The notes beneath the pieces are model-generated. The model was not told the DNA's origin, made no database searches, and was given only the letters and a program-made list of their open reading frames with translations. Below, in pieces: positions 7,027 to 14,124 of a DNA stretch of 60,928 bases; position 1 is the stretch's first letter, and each line of letters opens with the position of its first letter. The position numbers and the translations under genes were made by a program. The stretch is from the IMG/VR virus record IMGVR_UViG_3300032315_000554, positions 1-60,928 of that record. One strand, given 5' to 3'. The stretch is from a virus.

Positions 7027-7747
7027 AGTCGCCGAGGTATCAAATGATACCGTCCGCAAGCGTGAGACCCGGCCATGCGCGGAGTGCTTCACTGATGTCG
7101 AGGCTGACGTGATCGAGTTCGCCGGGAGGCGCATCGAGTTCACCGTGGTCTGCGACGAGTGCGAGAAGAAACTACTCGCCGAGCAGGACGAGAAGGACAA
7201 TGTCGAGCGCAGTAGCAGGCTAATAAAGGAGTTTAATGACCTGTGTCCTCCGCTGTATCAGGACACTGACCTCACGCGCATCTACTCGGGCTTCGCTCGG
7301 GCGGCTACGCATTGGCCCTACGGACCAAAAGGCGTGACCCTGATCGGCGCGGCAGGTGAAGGCAAGACCCGTGCCGCATGGATGTTGCTCAAACGCATGC
7401 ATATGGCCGGGAAGAAGGTCTACGGATTGACAGGCACTCAGCTTGGAAAGTTTGCCGCTGACCAGTGGCACTCTCGGGCCGACGAGAAGCGCAACGCTGA
7501 GGAAGCTATCGACCGATGCAGGCAGTGCTCCCTGCTGCTCATCGATGACTTGGGCAAGCAGAAGTTCACCGAGAGGGCTGAGCTTGAGTTGTACGATATT
7601 TTAGAATATCGCACTTCGCACTTGCGCCCAACCATTGTGACTGCTAATTCGGACGGTAAGGAACTATTAAACATGCTTTCGGAGGACCGAGGAGAACCGA
7701 TCCTTCGCCGAATCCAAGAGTTCTCAACAACCATCAAGAAGAAATAA
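7016..7747 (+). CDS. DnaC-like AAA+ helicase loader
   Basis: 243 aa; ATG 7016 was chosen because it overlaps the end of the initiator gene, while a far upstream in-frame ATG would lie inside it. An N-terminal zinc ribbon has two C-x2-C pairs (CAEC and CDEC). Walker A is GAAGEGKTRAA (about 111-118), Walker B is LLLIDDLGK (about 171-179), and a sensor strand PTIVTANSD follows. This matches DnaC/IstB-type loaders. With no phage DNA polymerase or helicase in the window, it probably hands the host DnaB to the phage origin. Confidence 0.85.
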   Translation: MSSEVAEVSNDTVRKRETRPCAECFTDVEADVIEFAGRRIEFTVVCDECEKKLLAEQDEKDNVERSSRLIKEFNDLCPPLYQDTDLTRIYSGFARAATHWPYGPKGVTLIGAAGEGKTRAAWMLLKRMHMAGKKVYGLTGTQLGKFAADQWHSRADEKRNAEEAIDRCRQCSLLLIDDLGKQKFTERAELELYDILEYRTSHLRPTIVTANSDGKELLNMLSEDRGEPILRRIQEFSTTIKKK

Positions 7748-7749
7748 AT

Positions 7750-8088
7750 ATGAATACATATGATGGAACCTATCACGGGTTCCCCCTTAAAGCGCAGGAC
7801 GATAGTGAACCAGACTGTCGTAGAACAAGTTGGTCGGTGCTCGTAGACAACGAGTGGCATGAGATCGTTTGCTGCTCGCTGGACTGGCGTGAGAACGATG
7901 CAGCCAGCGCCATGATCAGTATCTTGAAGCGGAGCCGGGAGCATACCCGTGCGCTCGCAACCCAAGCACTGATGGAGGCTCAGGAAGTCGCAGGCAACGA
8001 ACCGACGAACGAACGGATTCGCCTGATCGCCAACTTGCTCAAGAGGGCGCTCAACTACGACGAGGAGTCCAAGCAGATCCCCGAGTGA
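7750..8088 (+). CDS. Unknown protein, 112 aa
   Basis: Starts in AAATAAATATG, two bases after the loader stop. The N-terminal half is beta-like with paired cysteines (IVCCSLDW). The C-terminal half is an amphipathic helix rich in Ala, Glu and Arg. No family recognised. It is coupled to the next gene by a TGATG overlap. Confidence 0.7.
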   Translation: MNTYDGTYHGFPLKAQDDSEPDCRRTSWSVLVDNEWHEIVCCSLDWRENDAASAMISILKRSREHTRALATQALMEAQEVAGNEPTNERIRLIANLLKRALNYDEESKQIPE

Positions 8089-8666
8089 TGATGTTCACAA
8101 AGTACGGTTCGATCCCGCATCACAAATACATCCTCGTCGATTCGAGCTTCACGCATGAGTCGCCGATAGGTTGGCAAGAAGCCATGTGGGTAGGAGTCAC
8201 ATCAATCCCCGGACGTGCGTGGGGACTAAACGTAGTGTTCCGGCTCGGCGGCATGCTTTACCGCAACGTGCCGCCGCATGCTGTCGCGTTCGCCCCGGAA
8301 CCCGAGTCGCTTTGGTGCGTGGACAACGCTCAGGCATGGAACTGCTACAGCGACCACTTCGTTGTCTACGACGATCCGGTGCTGTCCGGGATGAGGCTGA
8401 ACGCTAAGACATCCGCCGGGATCACTCCCGGTGAGTTCATGTTCGCCACTGGTCACATGCGTGACGGCTGGAGCGAGGCTCCCGAGCAGGACAAGATGTT
8501 CATGTGGTGCAGGCTCGACAACGGACGCCTGACGATTCAGCCAAACAATCACGTCACGTTTTTCGACTCGTCGTTCATCATCAATTGTTCGCCCACACCG
8601 AGGCTGCTGCTGCAGGAGACCTTCGCTCAGGTCGATGAGAAGCAGAACTACAAGTACGACTTCTAA
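8088..8666 (+). CDS. Unknown conserved-type phage protein, 192 aa
   Basis: ATG 8088 overlaps the previous TGA by one base; GTG 8085 and ATG 8091 are in-frame alternatives. The sequence is beta-rich, with many aromatic residues and a region of the form LYRNVPPHAVAF, then W-CYS-x2-F-VY, LDNGRLTIQPNN. I recall the same arrangement in phage proteins of unknown function that neighbour GP88. A small-molecule or protein binding beta-barrel is possible; no catalytic residues stand out. Confidence 0.7.
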   Translation: MMFTKYGSIPHHKYILVDSSFTHESPIGWQEAMWVGVTSIPGRAWGLNVVFRLGGMLYRNVPPHAVAFAPEPESLWCVDNAQAWNCYSDHFVVYDDPVLSGMRLNAKTSAGITPGEFMFATGHMRDGWSEAPEQDKMFMWCRLDNGRLTIQPNNHVTFFDSSFIINCSPTPRLLLQETFAQVDEKQNYKYDF

Positions 8667-9313
8667 TGATCCCGGCATTCACCAAGGTCAACAAGTACGT
8701 CTTTGATGACAAGGCGTACTCATGGTCGCTGCCGTCCGGGACCACATGCCCCGGCGCCGAGAAGTGTCTGGCTATAGCAGACAGGCACACCGGGAAGGTC
8801 TGGAACGGTCCAAAGCAGGAGTTCCGTTGCTACTCAGCGGTATACGAACGGTACCCGAGCGTACGCAATCGACTATGGTGCAACTTCGATGCCATCAAGG
8901 GCAAGACGCCTCATCAGGTCTGCTCGATCTTAGACCGTGCGAAGCCCCGGAAGATGGAACGGTGCCGCATCCACACTGCCGGGGACTTCTTCTCGCAGAC
9001 CTACTTCGACGGTTGGCTGCTCTTCGTCGAGGCCAACCCTGACATACACTTTTGGGCATTCACCAAGTCGCTTCCCTTTTGGGTCGCACGGCTTGGTCAG
9101 ATCCCCAAGAACCTGAACCTGCAGGCGTCCTGCGGGGGCCGACACGATCACCTGATCGCAATACATAACCTGAAGTTTGCCAAAGTAGTGTGGAGCGAGG
9201 ACACCGCTCAGCGGCTCGGGCTAGTCATCGACACCGATGACTACCTCGCCGCTTACGGTTCCAAACCCTTCGCGCTCTTGGAAAACTTCTCCAATAAGAA
9301 AACCAAAGTATGA
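8666..9313 (+). CDS. GP88 family protein (PF17338-like)
   Basis: 215 aa, one-base overlap with the preceding gene. It shows the family order: YSWSLPSGTTCPGA with C-x4-C, CYS-AVYERYPSVRNRLWCNF, a helix, then RCRIHTAGDFFSQ-Y, PDIHFWAFTKSLPFW, P-NLNLQASCGG. Conserved Cys, His, Asp and Arg residues suggest a metal- or nucleotide-dependent enzyme, but the family has no established activity that I can cite. Its position in the replication block suggests a DNA or nucleotide role. Confidence 0.8.
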   Translation: MIPAFTKVNKYVFDDKAYSWSLPSGTTCPGAEKCLAIADRHTGKVWNGPKQEFRCYSAVYERYPSVRNRLWCNFDAIKGKTPHQVCSILDRAKPRKMERCRIHTAGDFFSQTYFDGWLLFVEANPDIHFWAFTKSLPFWVARLGQIPKNLNLQASCGGRHDHLIAIHNLKFAKVVWSEDTAQRLGLVIDTDDYLAAYGSKPFALLENFSNKKTKV

Positions 9314-9447
9314 GTCTGTACGAGAACATCAATAAACGTAAGAAAGCCGGGACATCGCGCCCGAAGTCCAAATCAACCATCGCTCCCAAAACCTTCGCCA
9401 AGATGAAGGCTAAGCGCGGCGGCTTCGCTGCCAAGAAAGGAAAGTAA
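9310..9447 (+). CDS. Small basic protein, 45 aa
   Basis: ATG 9310 overlaps the GP88 stop by 4 bases and its TAA overlaps the next ATG by one. The sequence begins MSLYENINKRKKAGTSR and ends in a Lys/Gly-rich tail (GGFAAKKGK). The SLY-NIN-RKKAGTSR pattern recurs in very small phage proteins of unknown function. Both-end overlaps make it a convincing gene despite its size. Likely nucleic-acid binding by charge. Confidence 0.75.
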   Translation: MSLYENINKRKKAGTSRPKSKSTIAPKTFAKMKAKRGGFAAKKGK

Positions 9448-9758
9448 TGGGACGCCCACCGAAACCGACACGCCTTCAGTTTGGCGTCAGGACCGCGAAG
9501 CGTAGGGCGCAGCCCAACGAGTTCAACGTCACGTTGAAGATGGAGCATCAGCAATGCATCGCGTGGTACGAGTACATCCACAGCGAACTTGTCAAGATCG
9601 CAAAGGTGCTCGAAACTCAAGCGTATCCTCCGGGATGCGTGATCGGCGCCGAGCAGTCACACAAGCTCGACGCTCCCCGCGAGATTGAGTCGGTAAAGTC
9701 CGTCTTGGATTATACCAGTGCTCCCACTGAACCCACAACCACCACAACAGAAGTCTAA
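9447..9758 (+). CDS. Unknown small protein, 103 aa
   Basis: Coupled to the previous gene by TAATG. Basic N-terminus (GRPPKPTRLQFG, RTAKRRAQ), a central helix with Cys and Trp, and a C-terminal tail ending in a Pro/Thr run encoded by ACCACAACCACC. No family recognised. The basic N-terminus and setting suggest DNA association. Confidence 0.7.
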   Translation: MGRPPKPTRLQFGVRTAKRRAQPNEFNVTLKMEHQQCIAWYEYIHSELVKIAKVLETQAYPPGCVIGAEQSHKLDAPREIESVKSVLDYTSAPTEPTTTTTEV

Positions 9759-9763
9759 ATCAT

Positions 9764-10288
9764 ATGGCAAAAGAAACTCAGTACGTTGACGCAGAGGGCA
9801 AGTTCGTCTGCACAGTGAAACGCCCCGGCAACGGTTGGCTCGACGAGACCAAGTCAGGCACCCCGTTTGTCCGTATCCCGTGCATCGTAAGCGAGCCGGG
9901 CGACCAAGAGGGCAAAGAGATCGTCTGGCGCGGCTACCTCAGCGAGAAAGCCAAGCCCCGGACTGTCGAGACGCTGATCCAAGCATTCGACTGGGACGGC
10001 AACTGGAACGACCTCAACTTCGACGGCATTCAGTGCATGATCGTGACCGAGGCGGAGGAGTACAACGGTGAGACTCGCATCAAGGCGAGATGGCTCAACC
10101 GTCTCAGCAACAAAGCAGCGGACGAGGTAGCCGCTCGTATCGCGGCCCGAATGATCGCCGAGGACGAGGGCAAGCCTGTGCCTGAGGACACGTCCAAGGC
10201 CAAGGCTGAAGCCGCCAAGGCCAAGGCTATGGGATCCAAGCCGTCCGAGAAGGAAGAGGAACTGGAAGACGATGACATTCCATTCTGA
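9764..10288 (+). CDS. Single-stranded DNA-binding protein candidate (SSB-like tail)
   Basis: 174 aa. The N-terminal 110 residues are beta-rich with the alternating pattern expected of an OB-fold (FVCTVKRPGNGWL, PFVRIPCIV, EIVWRGYLS, MIVTEAEEY). An Ala/Lys-rich helix leads to the acidic tip EEELEDDDIPF, the classic C-terminal tail by which SSBs recruit replication partners. It lies beside recombination genes. The fold is inferred; the tail is directly visible. Confidence 0.75.
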   Translation: MAKETQYVDAEGKFVCTVKRPGNGWLDETKSGTPFVRIPCIVSEPGDQEGKEIVWRGYLSEKAKPRTVETLIQAFDWDGNWNDLNFDGIQCMIVTEAEEYNGETRIKARWLNRLSNKAADEVAARIAARMIAEDEGKPVPEDTSKAKAEAAKAKAMGSKPSEKEEELEDDDIPF

Positions 10289-10294
10289 CGCTGG

Positions 10295-10774
10295 ATGACA
10301 ATCGTCCTCACCAAGACGGAGTTCTCGGCGGCAGTCGATGGAGCAAACAAACGCTTCATCACTGCCGCCACAGGACGGTGGGCGGGGCACCGTGACCCCG
10401 AGCAGACCGAGATAAAGCGCATGACAAACGACATCATCGCCGTCATGGCGGAGATCGCTGTCGCCAAGGCGCTCGGAGTCTTCTTCGTTCCTACGTTCAA
10501 CACGTTTCACAAGCAGCCTGATATCGAGCCGGATATCGAGGTAAGATCAACCCCCGAGGAGGACAATAGCCTGTTGATCCGGGACAACGATGACCTCGAC
10601 AGAAAGTTCGTACTCGTCATCGTCAGCGACCTCTCCTGCCGCATCGCAGGTTGGTGCTACGGGTACGAACGTGACGATCTAGGACGCATCAGAAACCCTA
10701 ACGGTATGGGCGCTGCACACTTCGTTCCGCAATTTAACTTACGACCGTTCGACGAGCTTCTTTTCGGATTTTAA
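10295..10774 (+). CDS. PD-(D/E)XK nuclease-like phage protein, 159 aa
   Basis: Starts six bases after the SSB-like gene. The helix MAEIAVAKALGV with a conserved Glu, then IEPDIEVRSTPEEDNSLLIRDND, a YVLVIV-like strand and AGWCYGYER match a group of phage proteins with a restriction-endonuclease-like fold. The usual Lys of the E-x-K triad is Arg here (EVR), so activity is uncertain. A DNA-processing or structural role is possible. Confidence 0.6.
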   Translation: MTIVLTKTEFSAAVDGANKRFITAATGRWAGHRDPEQTEIKRMTNDIIAVMAEIAVAKALGVFFVPTFNTFHKQPDIEPDIEVRSTPEEDNSLLIRDNDDLDRKFVLVIVSDLSCRIAGWCYGYERDDLGRIRNPNGMGAAHFVPQFNLRPFDELLFGF

Positions 10775-10845
10775 CCAATGGTGGAGGTGCTCAAAGGCTT
10801 TGCCGGGGAGACCCGGACTCCACCCACCCACTTTTATCTATATCT

Positions 10846-10986
10846 ATGCACAACCAACTAGAAACCCTACCTGACGAGGCGCCCGACAACGAGACGCCCA
10901 CCAACGACCTCTGCCTCCACGGCAAGCCGATCAACCAATGCAACCCCTGCGACTACGCAGCACAACTCTCATTCGATGGCAACTAA
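10846..10986 (+). CDS. Tiny zinc-binding protein, 46 aa
   Basis: ATG 10846 follows TTTTATCTATATCT. An acidic, Pro/Asn-rich N-terminus leads to LCLHGKPINQCNPCDY, giving C-x2-H-x6-C-x2-C, a compact zinc knuckle. It overlaps the start of the next gene by 11 bases. Likely an adaptor or nucleic-acid binder. Confidence 0.65.
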   Translation: MHNQLETLPDEAPDNETPTNDLCLHGKPINQCNPCDYAAQLSFDGN

Positions 10987-11386
10987 ACCTAAGCGCAAGA
11001 TATCTAAGCCGTTCAAACCGGACGAACTGACATGGTGCGAACTCGACGTGATCGGCACCTTCCTCGTCGAGCGTAAAGACCTGTTCCGGGACCATATCAA
11101 ACAATTCGGTTACAGCGAATACGAGGCTTTGATCATGCAACGCGACATCGCAAACAGGATCTGGAACAAGATGCTAAACATCGACCCAAAGACCTTCAGC
11201 AAACCCCTGTTCCGACACCTATTAGCGTCCATGACCGCATCAAAGCCGTCCTCAGTGACGATGAGACCGTCCAACTCGCCACCGGACTCGAAGACGCCTT
11301 CATTGGTATCGGGCGCCAGTTCAACACGCCCATCGCCATTTACTCACGCTCCAAAGCTATACAGTGCTTTATTGACCAAGGAATGA
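10976..11386 (+). CDS. Unknown basic protein; reading frame likely lost near 11210
   Basis: The first 75 residues look like real protein: a basic start (KPKRKISKPFKPDEL), then FLVERKDLFRDHIKQFGYSEYEALIMQRDIA and a Trp helix, with strongly C-rich third codon positions. After about 11210 this frame becomes a Ser/Pro/Thr-rich string, and the coding signature moves to the frame one base back (11221-11499). The annotated end at 11386 is therefore probably not natural. Either there is a frameshift (programmed or an indel), or the gene simply runs on in a poor frame over the next gene. Confidence 0.55.
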   Translation: MATKPKRKISKPFKPDELTWCELDVIGTFLVERKDLFRDHIKQFGYSEYEALIMQRDIANRIWNKMLNIDPKTFSKPLFRHLLASMTASKPSSVTMRPSNSPPDSKTPSLVSGASSTRPSPFTHAPKLYSALLTKE

Positions 11387-11499
11387 CCGAGGAAGAAGCC
11401 GAGGAGTACTTCGAGTTCAACACTGCTGGCGCATGGATCGGCAGTCAGACCCCCATCTTCATGGAGGACGAACCTTCTCACCACAATGACCAAAGATGA
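11221..11499 (+). CDS. Coding region without a canonical start codon
   Basis: From ATT 11221 the frame reads ISVHDRIKAVLSDDETVQ, then EDAFIGIGRQFNTPIAIYSR, IDQGMTEEEAEEYFEF and AWIGSQTPIF, a compact acidic phage-type protein of about 92 residues with codons like its neighbours. There is no ATG, GTG or TTG in frame back to the stop at 11074; only CTG 11161 or ATT 11221 could serve. Alternatively it is the second half of a frameshifted product of the gene at 10976. Its end overlaps the start of the RusA-like gene by 14 bases. Confidence 0.6.
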   Translation: MSVHDRIKAVLSDDETVQLATGLEDAFIGIGRQFNTPIAIYSRSKAIQCFIDQGMTEEEAEEYFEFNTAGAWIGSQTPIFMEDEPSHHNDQR

Positions 11500-11872
11500 C
11501 ATACTCAAGCTCGGCTTCGTCGAACAGCCCGATGGATCCTTCTCAAAGGTTCCAGCGACCGTTCACAATTCAAATCAATCTCGGCCCGTACCTAACCCCG
11601 TCTCTCAACACTCTCCTCAACAAGCACTGGTCGCACTTGCACAAGGAAAAGGCAAAGGCGGCAGACGCATTACGGTCAGCATTAATCGCCGATCCACTCG
11701 TACGCTCGATCTGGACAACTTTGCTGGAGGCTGCAAACCTCTCATCGACCAACTTCGCTACGCACAACTCATCCCGGACGATGACCCGGCGTCAGTCGAG
11801 ATCATCTTCACGCAAGAAAAAGTCGCGCACCAAAACCAGCAAGGAACGTCCGTCAAGATAGTCTACCACTAA
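11486..11872 (+). CDS. RusA-like Holliday junction resolvase
   Basis: 128 aa. After a disordered N-terminus (residues 1-55) the protein has RRITVSINRRS, then LDLDNFAGGCKPLIDQLRYA and LIPDDDPASVEI, matching the RusA core in which clustered Asp residues bind metal and cut four-way junctions. It ends with a T-x-V-K-I-strand typical of the family. It closes the recombination block and would resolve branched DNA before packaging. Confidence 0.75.
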   Translation: MTKDDILKLGFVEQPDGSFSKVPATVHNSNQSRPVPNPVSQHSPQQALVALAQGKGKGGRRITVSINRRSTRTLDLDNFAGGCKPLIDQLRYAQLIPDDDPASVEIIFTQEKVAHQNQQGTSVKIVYH

Positions 11873-11976
11873 TCATTCTCTCCTCATCTCGCCTCGCCTC
11901 ATCTCTCATCTCTGCTCGTCGCTTGCTCCGATTTTAACGTGGTGCTTTACTCTGTCAATATTATAGTCACAACTCC

Positions 11977-12459
11977 ATGAATCCCAACGCTCCAAAAGTC
12001 GGGCGACCTTCCTCATTCACTCAGCAACTCGCTGATGAAATATGTGAGCGTATCGCACTCGGTGAAACACTTCGTTCTATATGCTTGGATAATCACATCC
12101 CTGACAGAATCACCGTTCTCCGATGGCTAAAGAAGCATAACGATTTCCGCAACCAATACACGCAGGCGCGACTCGACCAAGCCGACACCTTCGCCGAAGA
12201 GATCATCGATATCGGTCGCACTGCAGGAGACGCTCAACTCGGTCGCCTTCAGATGGACGCACTCAAATGGGCGTCCTCGAAGATCGCTCCGAAGAAGTAC
12301 GGTGAGAAAGTCGAGCATGAAGTCAACGGATCTCAGAAGCTGAACCTGACGTTCACCATTGGCGGACGTGACGATACTGTGGACGGGGACTTTACCCTGA
12401 TGGACTCGAAGCCTGTTCCTGCTCTAGAATCCCCGGAGAACGATCATGCTGAGCCTTAA
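11977..12459 (+). CDS. terS: Terminase small subunit
   Basis: 160 aa. N-terminal GRPSSFTQQLADEICERIALGETLRSICLD, then a helix-turn-helix (ITVLRWLKKHNDFRNQYTQA), a helical central part with ADTFAEEIIDI and LKWASSKIAPKKYGEKV. This is the Sf6-like TerS pattern: DNA-binding N-terminus, oligomerising core, and a flexible tail that contacts the large subunit. An ACTCTGTCAATATTATAG stretch precedes it and may hold the promoter. A pyrimidine-rich tract fills 11873-11940. The packaging site is expected close by. Confidence 0.85.
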   Translation: MNPNAPKVGRPSSFTQQLADEICERIALGETLRSICLDNHIPDRITVLRWLKKHNDFRNQYTQARLDQADTFAEEIIDIGRTAGDAQLGRLQMDALKWASSKIAPKKYGEKVEHEVNGSQKLNLTFTIGGRDDTVDGDFTLMDSKPVPALESPENDHAEP

Positions 12460-12673
12460 ACGCATCGATGGACATATCGAGATCCACACTGATTTCGGTA
12501 TCGTCGGACCTCGCCTCGAACGAGGATCACCGTTCCCGAAGTTCCGGGACCGCTATCCTGACACCGCTGACGGCGAAGCTGAGGCAATGTTTGACATGGC
12601 GAAGATCGTCGAGTACATCGATCTGCATAACGACAAGAAACACAGCAGGTTGTACCGAAAGCGCCGTCCATAA
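12446..12673 (+). CDS. Unknown small protein, 75 aa
   Basis: ATG 12446 overlaps the end of terS by 14 bases. The sequence is acidic in the middle (DTADGEAEAMFDM) with a basic C-terminus (KKHSRLYRKRRP). No family recognised. Coupling to terS suggests a packaging-related or merely co-expressed role. Confidence 0.6.
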   Translation: MLSLKRIDGHIEIHTDFGIVGPRLERGSPFPKFRDRYPDTADGEAEAMFDMAKIVEYIDLHNDKKHSRLYRKRRP

Positions 12674-12694
12674 CACGATATAAGACCCATCATG

Positions 12695-12700
12695 TATAAT
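12695..12700 (+). promoter_or_regulatory. Perfect -10 box in the 190-bp gap
   Basis: TATAAT at 12695-12700 has no convincing -35 at the right distance. If used, transcription would begin near 12707 and include the whole structured element at 12759-12857 as the leader of the deaminase mRNA. Confidence 0.4.
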
Positions 12701-12758
12701 GGCTTGGAGCGTTCTATCATATTTCCAGCTATCACATAACACTGAAGATCAACACTTT

Positions 12759-12857
12759 GCTACGCTCGGGACCGATTCAACCGTTAATTGGACAGCTTCG
12801 TGGGGGAGTTGTCCGCGCCAACTAGTTGACCCCCGAGCGTAGCACCCCCCCTCCCCC
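12759..12857 (+). ncRNA. Candidate pseudoknotted leader RNA
   Basis: Three nested helices are visible: a 12-bp perfect stem GCTACGCTCGGG (12759-12770) with CCCGAGCGTAGC (12832-12843), a 5-bp stem TCAAC (12777-12781) with GTTGA (12825-12829), and a 5-bp stem GGACA (12790-12794) with TGTCC (12810-12814). The apical loop contains GGGGGAG (12802-12808), which is complementary to CTCCCCC (12851-12857), only six bases before the deaminase ATG. This could be a regulatory RNA, or DNA-level structure tied to packaging near terS. Confidence 0.6.
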
Positions 12858-12863
12858 CCTCCC

Positions 12864-13268
12864 ATGCTCTCTTGGCACCAGTACGCACTCAGCATCGCTC
12901 AGGCGGTCTCCCGGAAGAGCAAAGACCCTTGGCAGCAGGTCGGCGCCTGTATCCTCCGCCATGACAACTCAGTGGCGTCTGTCGGCTACAATGGCTTCCC
13001 GGCAGGCATGCCAGAGGACTGGAGCGACCGGGACGGTAGGAGGCGCTTCGTGGTGCATGCCGAGGCCAATGCGCTTCGCTACGTTCAGCCCGGAGACGCA
13101 TGGCTCCTCGCAAGCACACTGCTCCCCTGCAACGACTGTCTGCGCCTCATAGCGTCCTACCGCATCAGGACCATCGTGTACGGAGACACCTATGCGCTCG
13201 ACAACTCTACGCATGAACTAGCGTCAGCCTTCGACATAGAACTGATCCACATGCCACACTTCAAATGA
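12864..13268 (+). CDS. Deoxycytidylate deaminase family
   Basis: 134 aa. Zinc site residues are H65 in HAEANAL, with the catalytic E67, and C89 and C92 in PCNDC, the standard dCMP/CMP deaminase layout. It would convert dCMP to dUMP, feeding dTMP synthesis for phage DNA, or modify the nucleotide pool. The length matches short phage dCMP deaminases. The ATG is preceded by an unusual C-rich tract with no ribosome-binding site, which may be sequestered by the structured leader. Confidence 0.85.
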   Translation: MLSWHQYALSIAQAVSRKSKDPWQQVGACILRHDNSVASVGYNGFPAGMPEDWSDRDGRRRFVVHAEANALRYVQPGDAWLLASTLLPCNDCLRLIASYRIRTIVYGDTYALDNSTHELASAFDIELIHMPHFK

Positions 13269-13540
13269 TTGACCCCCCTAGCATCAGCAGAATGGCGCTG
13301 AGCTTCTTCAAGTCAGCAGCGGTCTTCGTAGCTGCAGGGATGCCCCGTGCAAGCGTCGAGGAGATCGAGCAGCGTCTAGGCATATGCAACGCATGCCCGA
13401 GCTTCGACAAGGACGGGTACGGAGGCTCAGGGCAGTGCCGGGTATGCGGCTGCAACATGGAGATCAAGACCGTCATGGCTACCGAGGCTTGCCCGGAAGG
13501 CAAGTGGCAGAAGATCAACCCCGAGAAGGAGGACAAATGA
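13265..13540 (+). CDS. Cysteine-rich putative zinc protein, 91 aa
   Basis: ATGA overlap with the deaminase. A hydrophobic N-terminal helix (LSFFKSAAVFVAAGM) is followed by ICNACPSF, CRVCGCNM and EACPEGKW: six to seven Cys in C-x2-C pairs, a pattern found in small phage and bacterial proteins that bind zinc or Fe-S. Function unknown. Confidence 0.75.
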   Translation: MIDPPSISRMALSFFKSAAVFVAAGMPRASVEEIEQRLGICNACPSFDKDGYGGSGQCRVCGCNMEIKTVMATEACPEGKWQKINPEKEDK

Positions 13541-13725
13541 CAGACGCGATTAAAGCAGCAATTGCGCTGCATGACTTCATAAGGTCGAACGCAGGCGAGA
13601 ACGCTGATTGGCCCATACAGATTACATCGTCAGAAGCTGGTGCGCTTGAAAGGCTCGACATGTTATTGAGAGACTTCAAGAATGCTGTTAAAGCAGTTGA
13701 AAAAAACGAGGGGGTAGCCACATGA
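13537..13725 (+). CDS. Unknown small protein, 62 aa
   Basis: ATG 13537 lies in an ATGA overlap with the preceding gene; longer in-frame extensions lie inside that gene and are rejected. Mostly helical and mildly acidic (ALHDFIRSNAGENADW, ERLDMLLRDFKNAV). It ends in an ATGA overlap with the next gene. No family recognised. Confidence 0.7.
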   Translation: MTDAIKAAIALHDFIRSNAGENADWPIQITSSEAGALERLDMLLRDFKNAVKAVEKNEGVAT

Positions 13726-13913
13726 AACGAAGCAGACTGATCACAAATCGCGCAACGGACGGGCTGGGCGACATGATTGTCCTGACCATTACGGTGCTCG
13801 CGGGAGCCATTCTCTTCGCCTTGCTAGGCAGCATGCTTGACGGGATGAGGGCGGAGCACCCTGAGCCAGACCTGAGCCTATGTCCATTCTGCGATCAGCC
13901 TGTGCAGTACTAG
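13722..13913 (+). CDS. Membrane protein with zinc knuckle tail, 63 aa
   Basis: A basic N-terminus is followed by a single membrane span (MIVLTITVLAGAILFALLG) and a short C-terminal tail with CPFC. Could be an i-spanin- or holin-like partner of the overlapping lipoprotein gene at 13880, but the protein is short for a spanin. Confidence 0.65.
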   Translation: MKRSRLITNRATDGLGDMIVLTITVLAGAILFALLGSMLDGMRAEHPEPDLSLCPFCDQPVQY

Positions 13914-14002
13914 CACTGCTGACAGCGGGATGCTCCAGCACCGAGGTGGCGTACGACCATGAGACAAAGATGCTATGGGTGGGACTGAAGAAAACATTCT
14001 GA
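13880..14002 (+). CDS. Tiny lipoprotein, 40 aa
   Basis: Reads MSILRSACAVLALLTAGCSS; LLTAGC is a clear lipobox with cleavage before the Cys, leaving a mature peptide of about 23 residues. It begins inside the end of the membrane-protein gene at 13722 in another frame. Overlap of a lipoprotein with a membrane protein resembles Rz/Rz1 spanins, but the mature part is very short and not Pro-rich. A second lipoprotein lies at 30781. Confidence 0.6.
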   Translation: MSILRSACAVLALLTAGCSSTEVAYDHETKMLWVGLKKTF

Positions 14003-14124
14003 GGGAGTTTGCGGCTAGAGTGGAACTTGACGCAGAGACGTGCGAAGCTCTGGTGCAGAAGCGATGCTATTATGAGATCAAAGAACAACACTGGTACCAA
14101 GAAACAGAAGGCAAAGATCAATGA
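13975..14124 (+). CDS. Tiny acidic protein, 49 aa
   Basis: ATG 13975 opens inside the lipoprotein gene in another frame. The product (MGGTEENILREFAARVELD, then ETCEALVQKRCYYEIKEQHW) has a protein-like amphipathic composition and ends 53 bases into the next gene. Supported only by composition and tight overlap, so moderate confidence. Confidence 0.5.
   Translation: MGGTEENILREFAARVELDAETCEALVQKRCYYEIKEQHWYQETEGKDQ

Noticed and set aside
11201-11207. AAACCCC as a classical -1 slippery heptamer
   Set aside because: In the zero frame the codons are AAA CCC, so the phase does not fit X-XXY-YYZ slippage.
14009-14071. TTG-started extension of the gene at 14072
   Set aside because: Weak start, overlaps the 49-aa frame at 13975, and adds atypical sequence.
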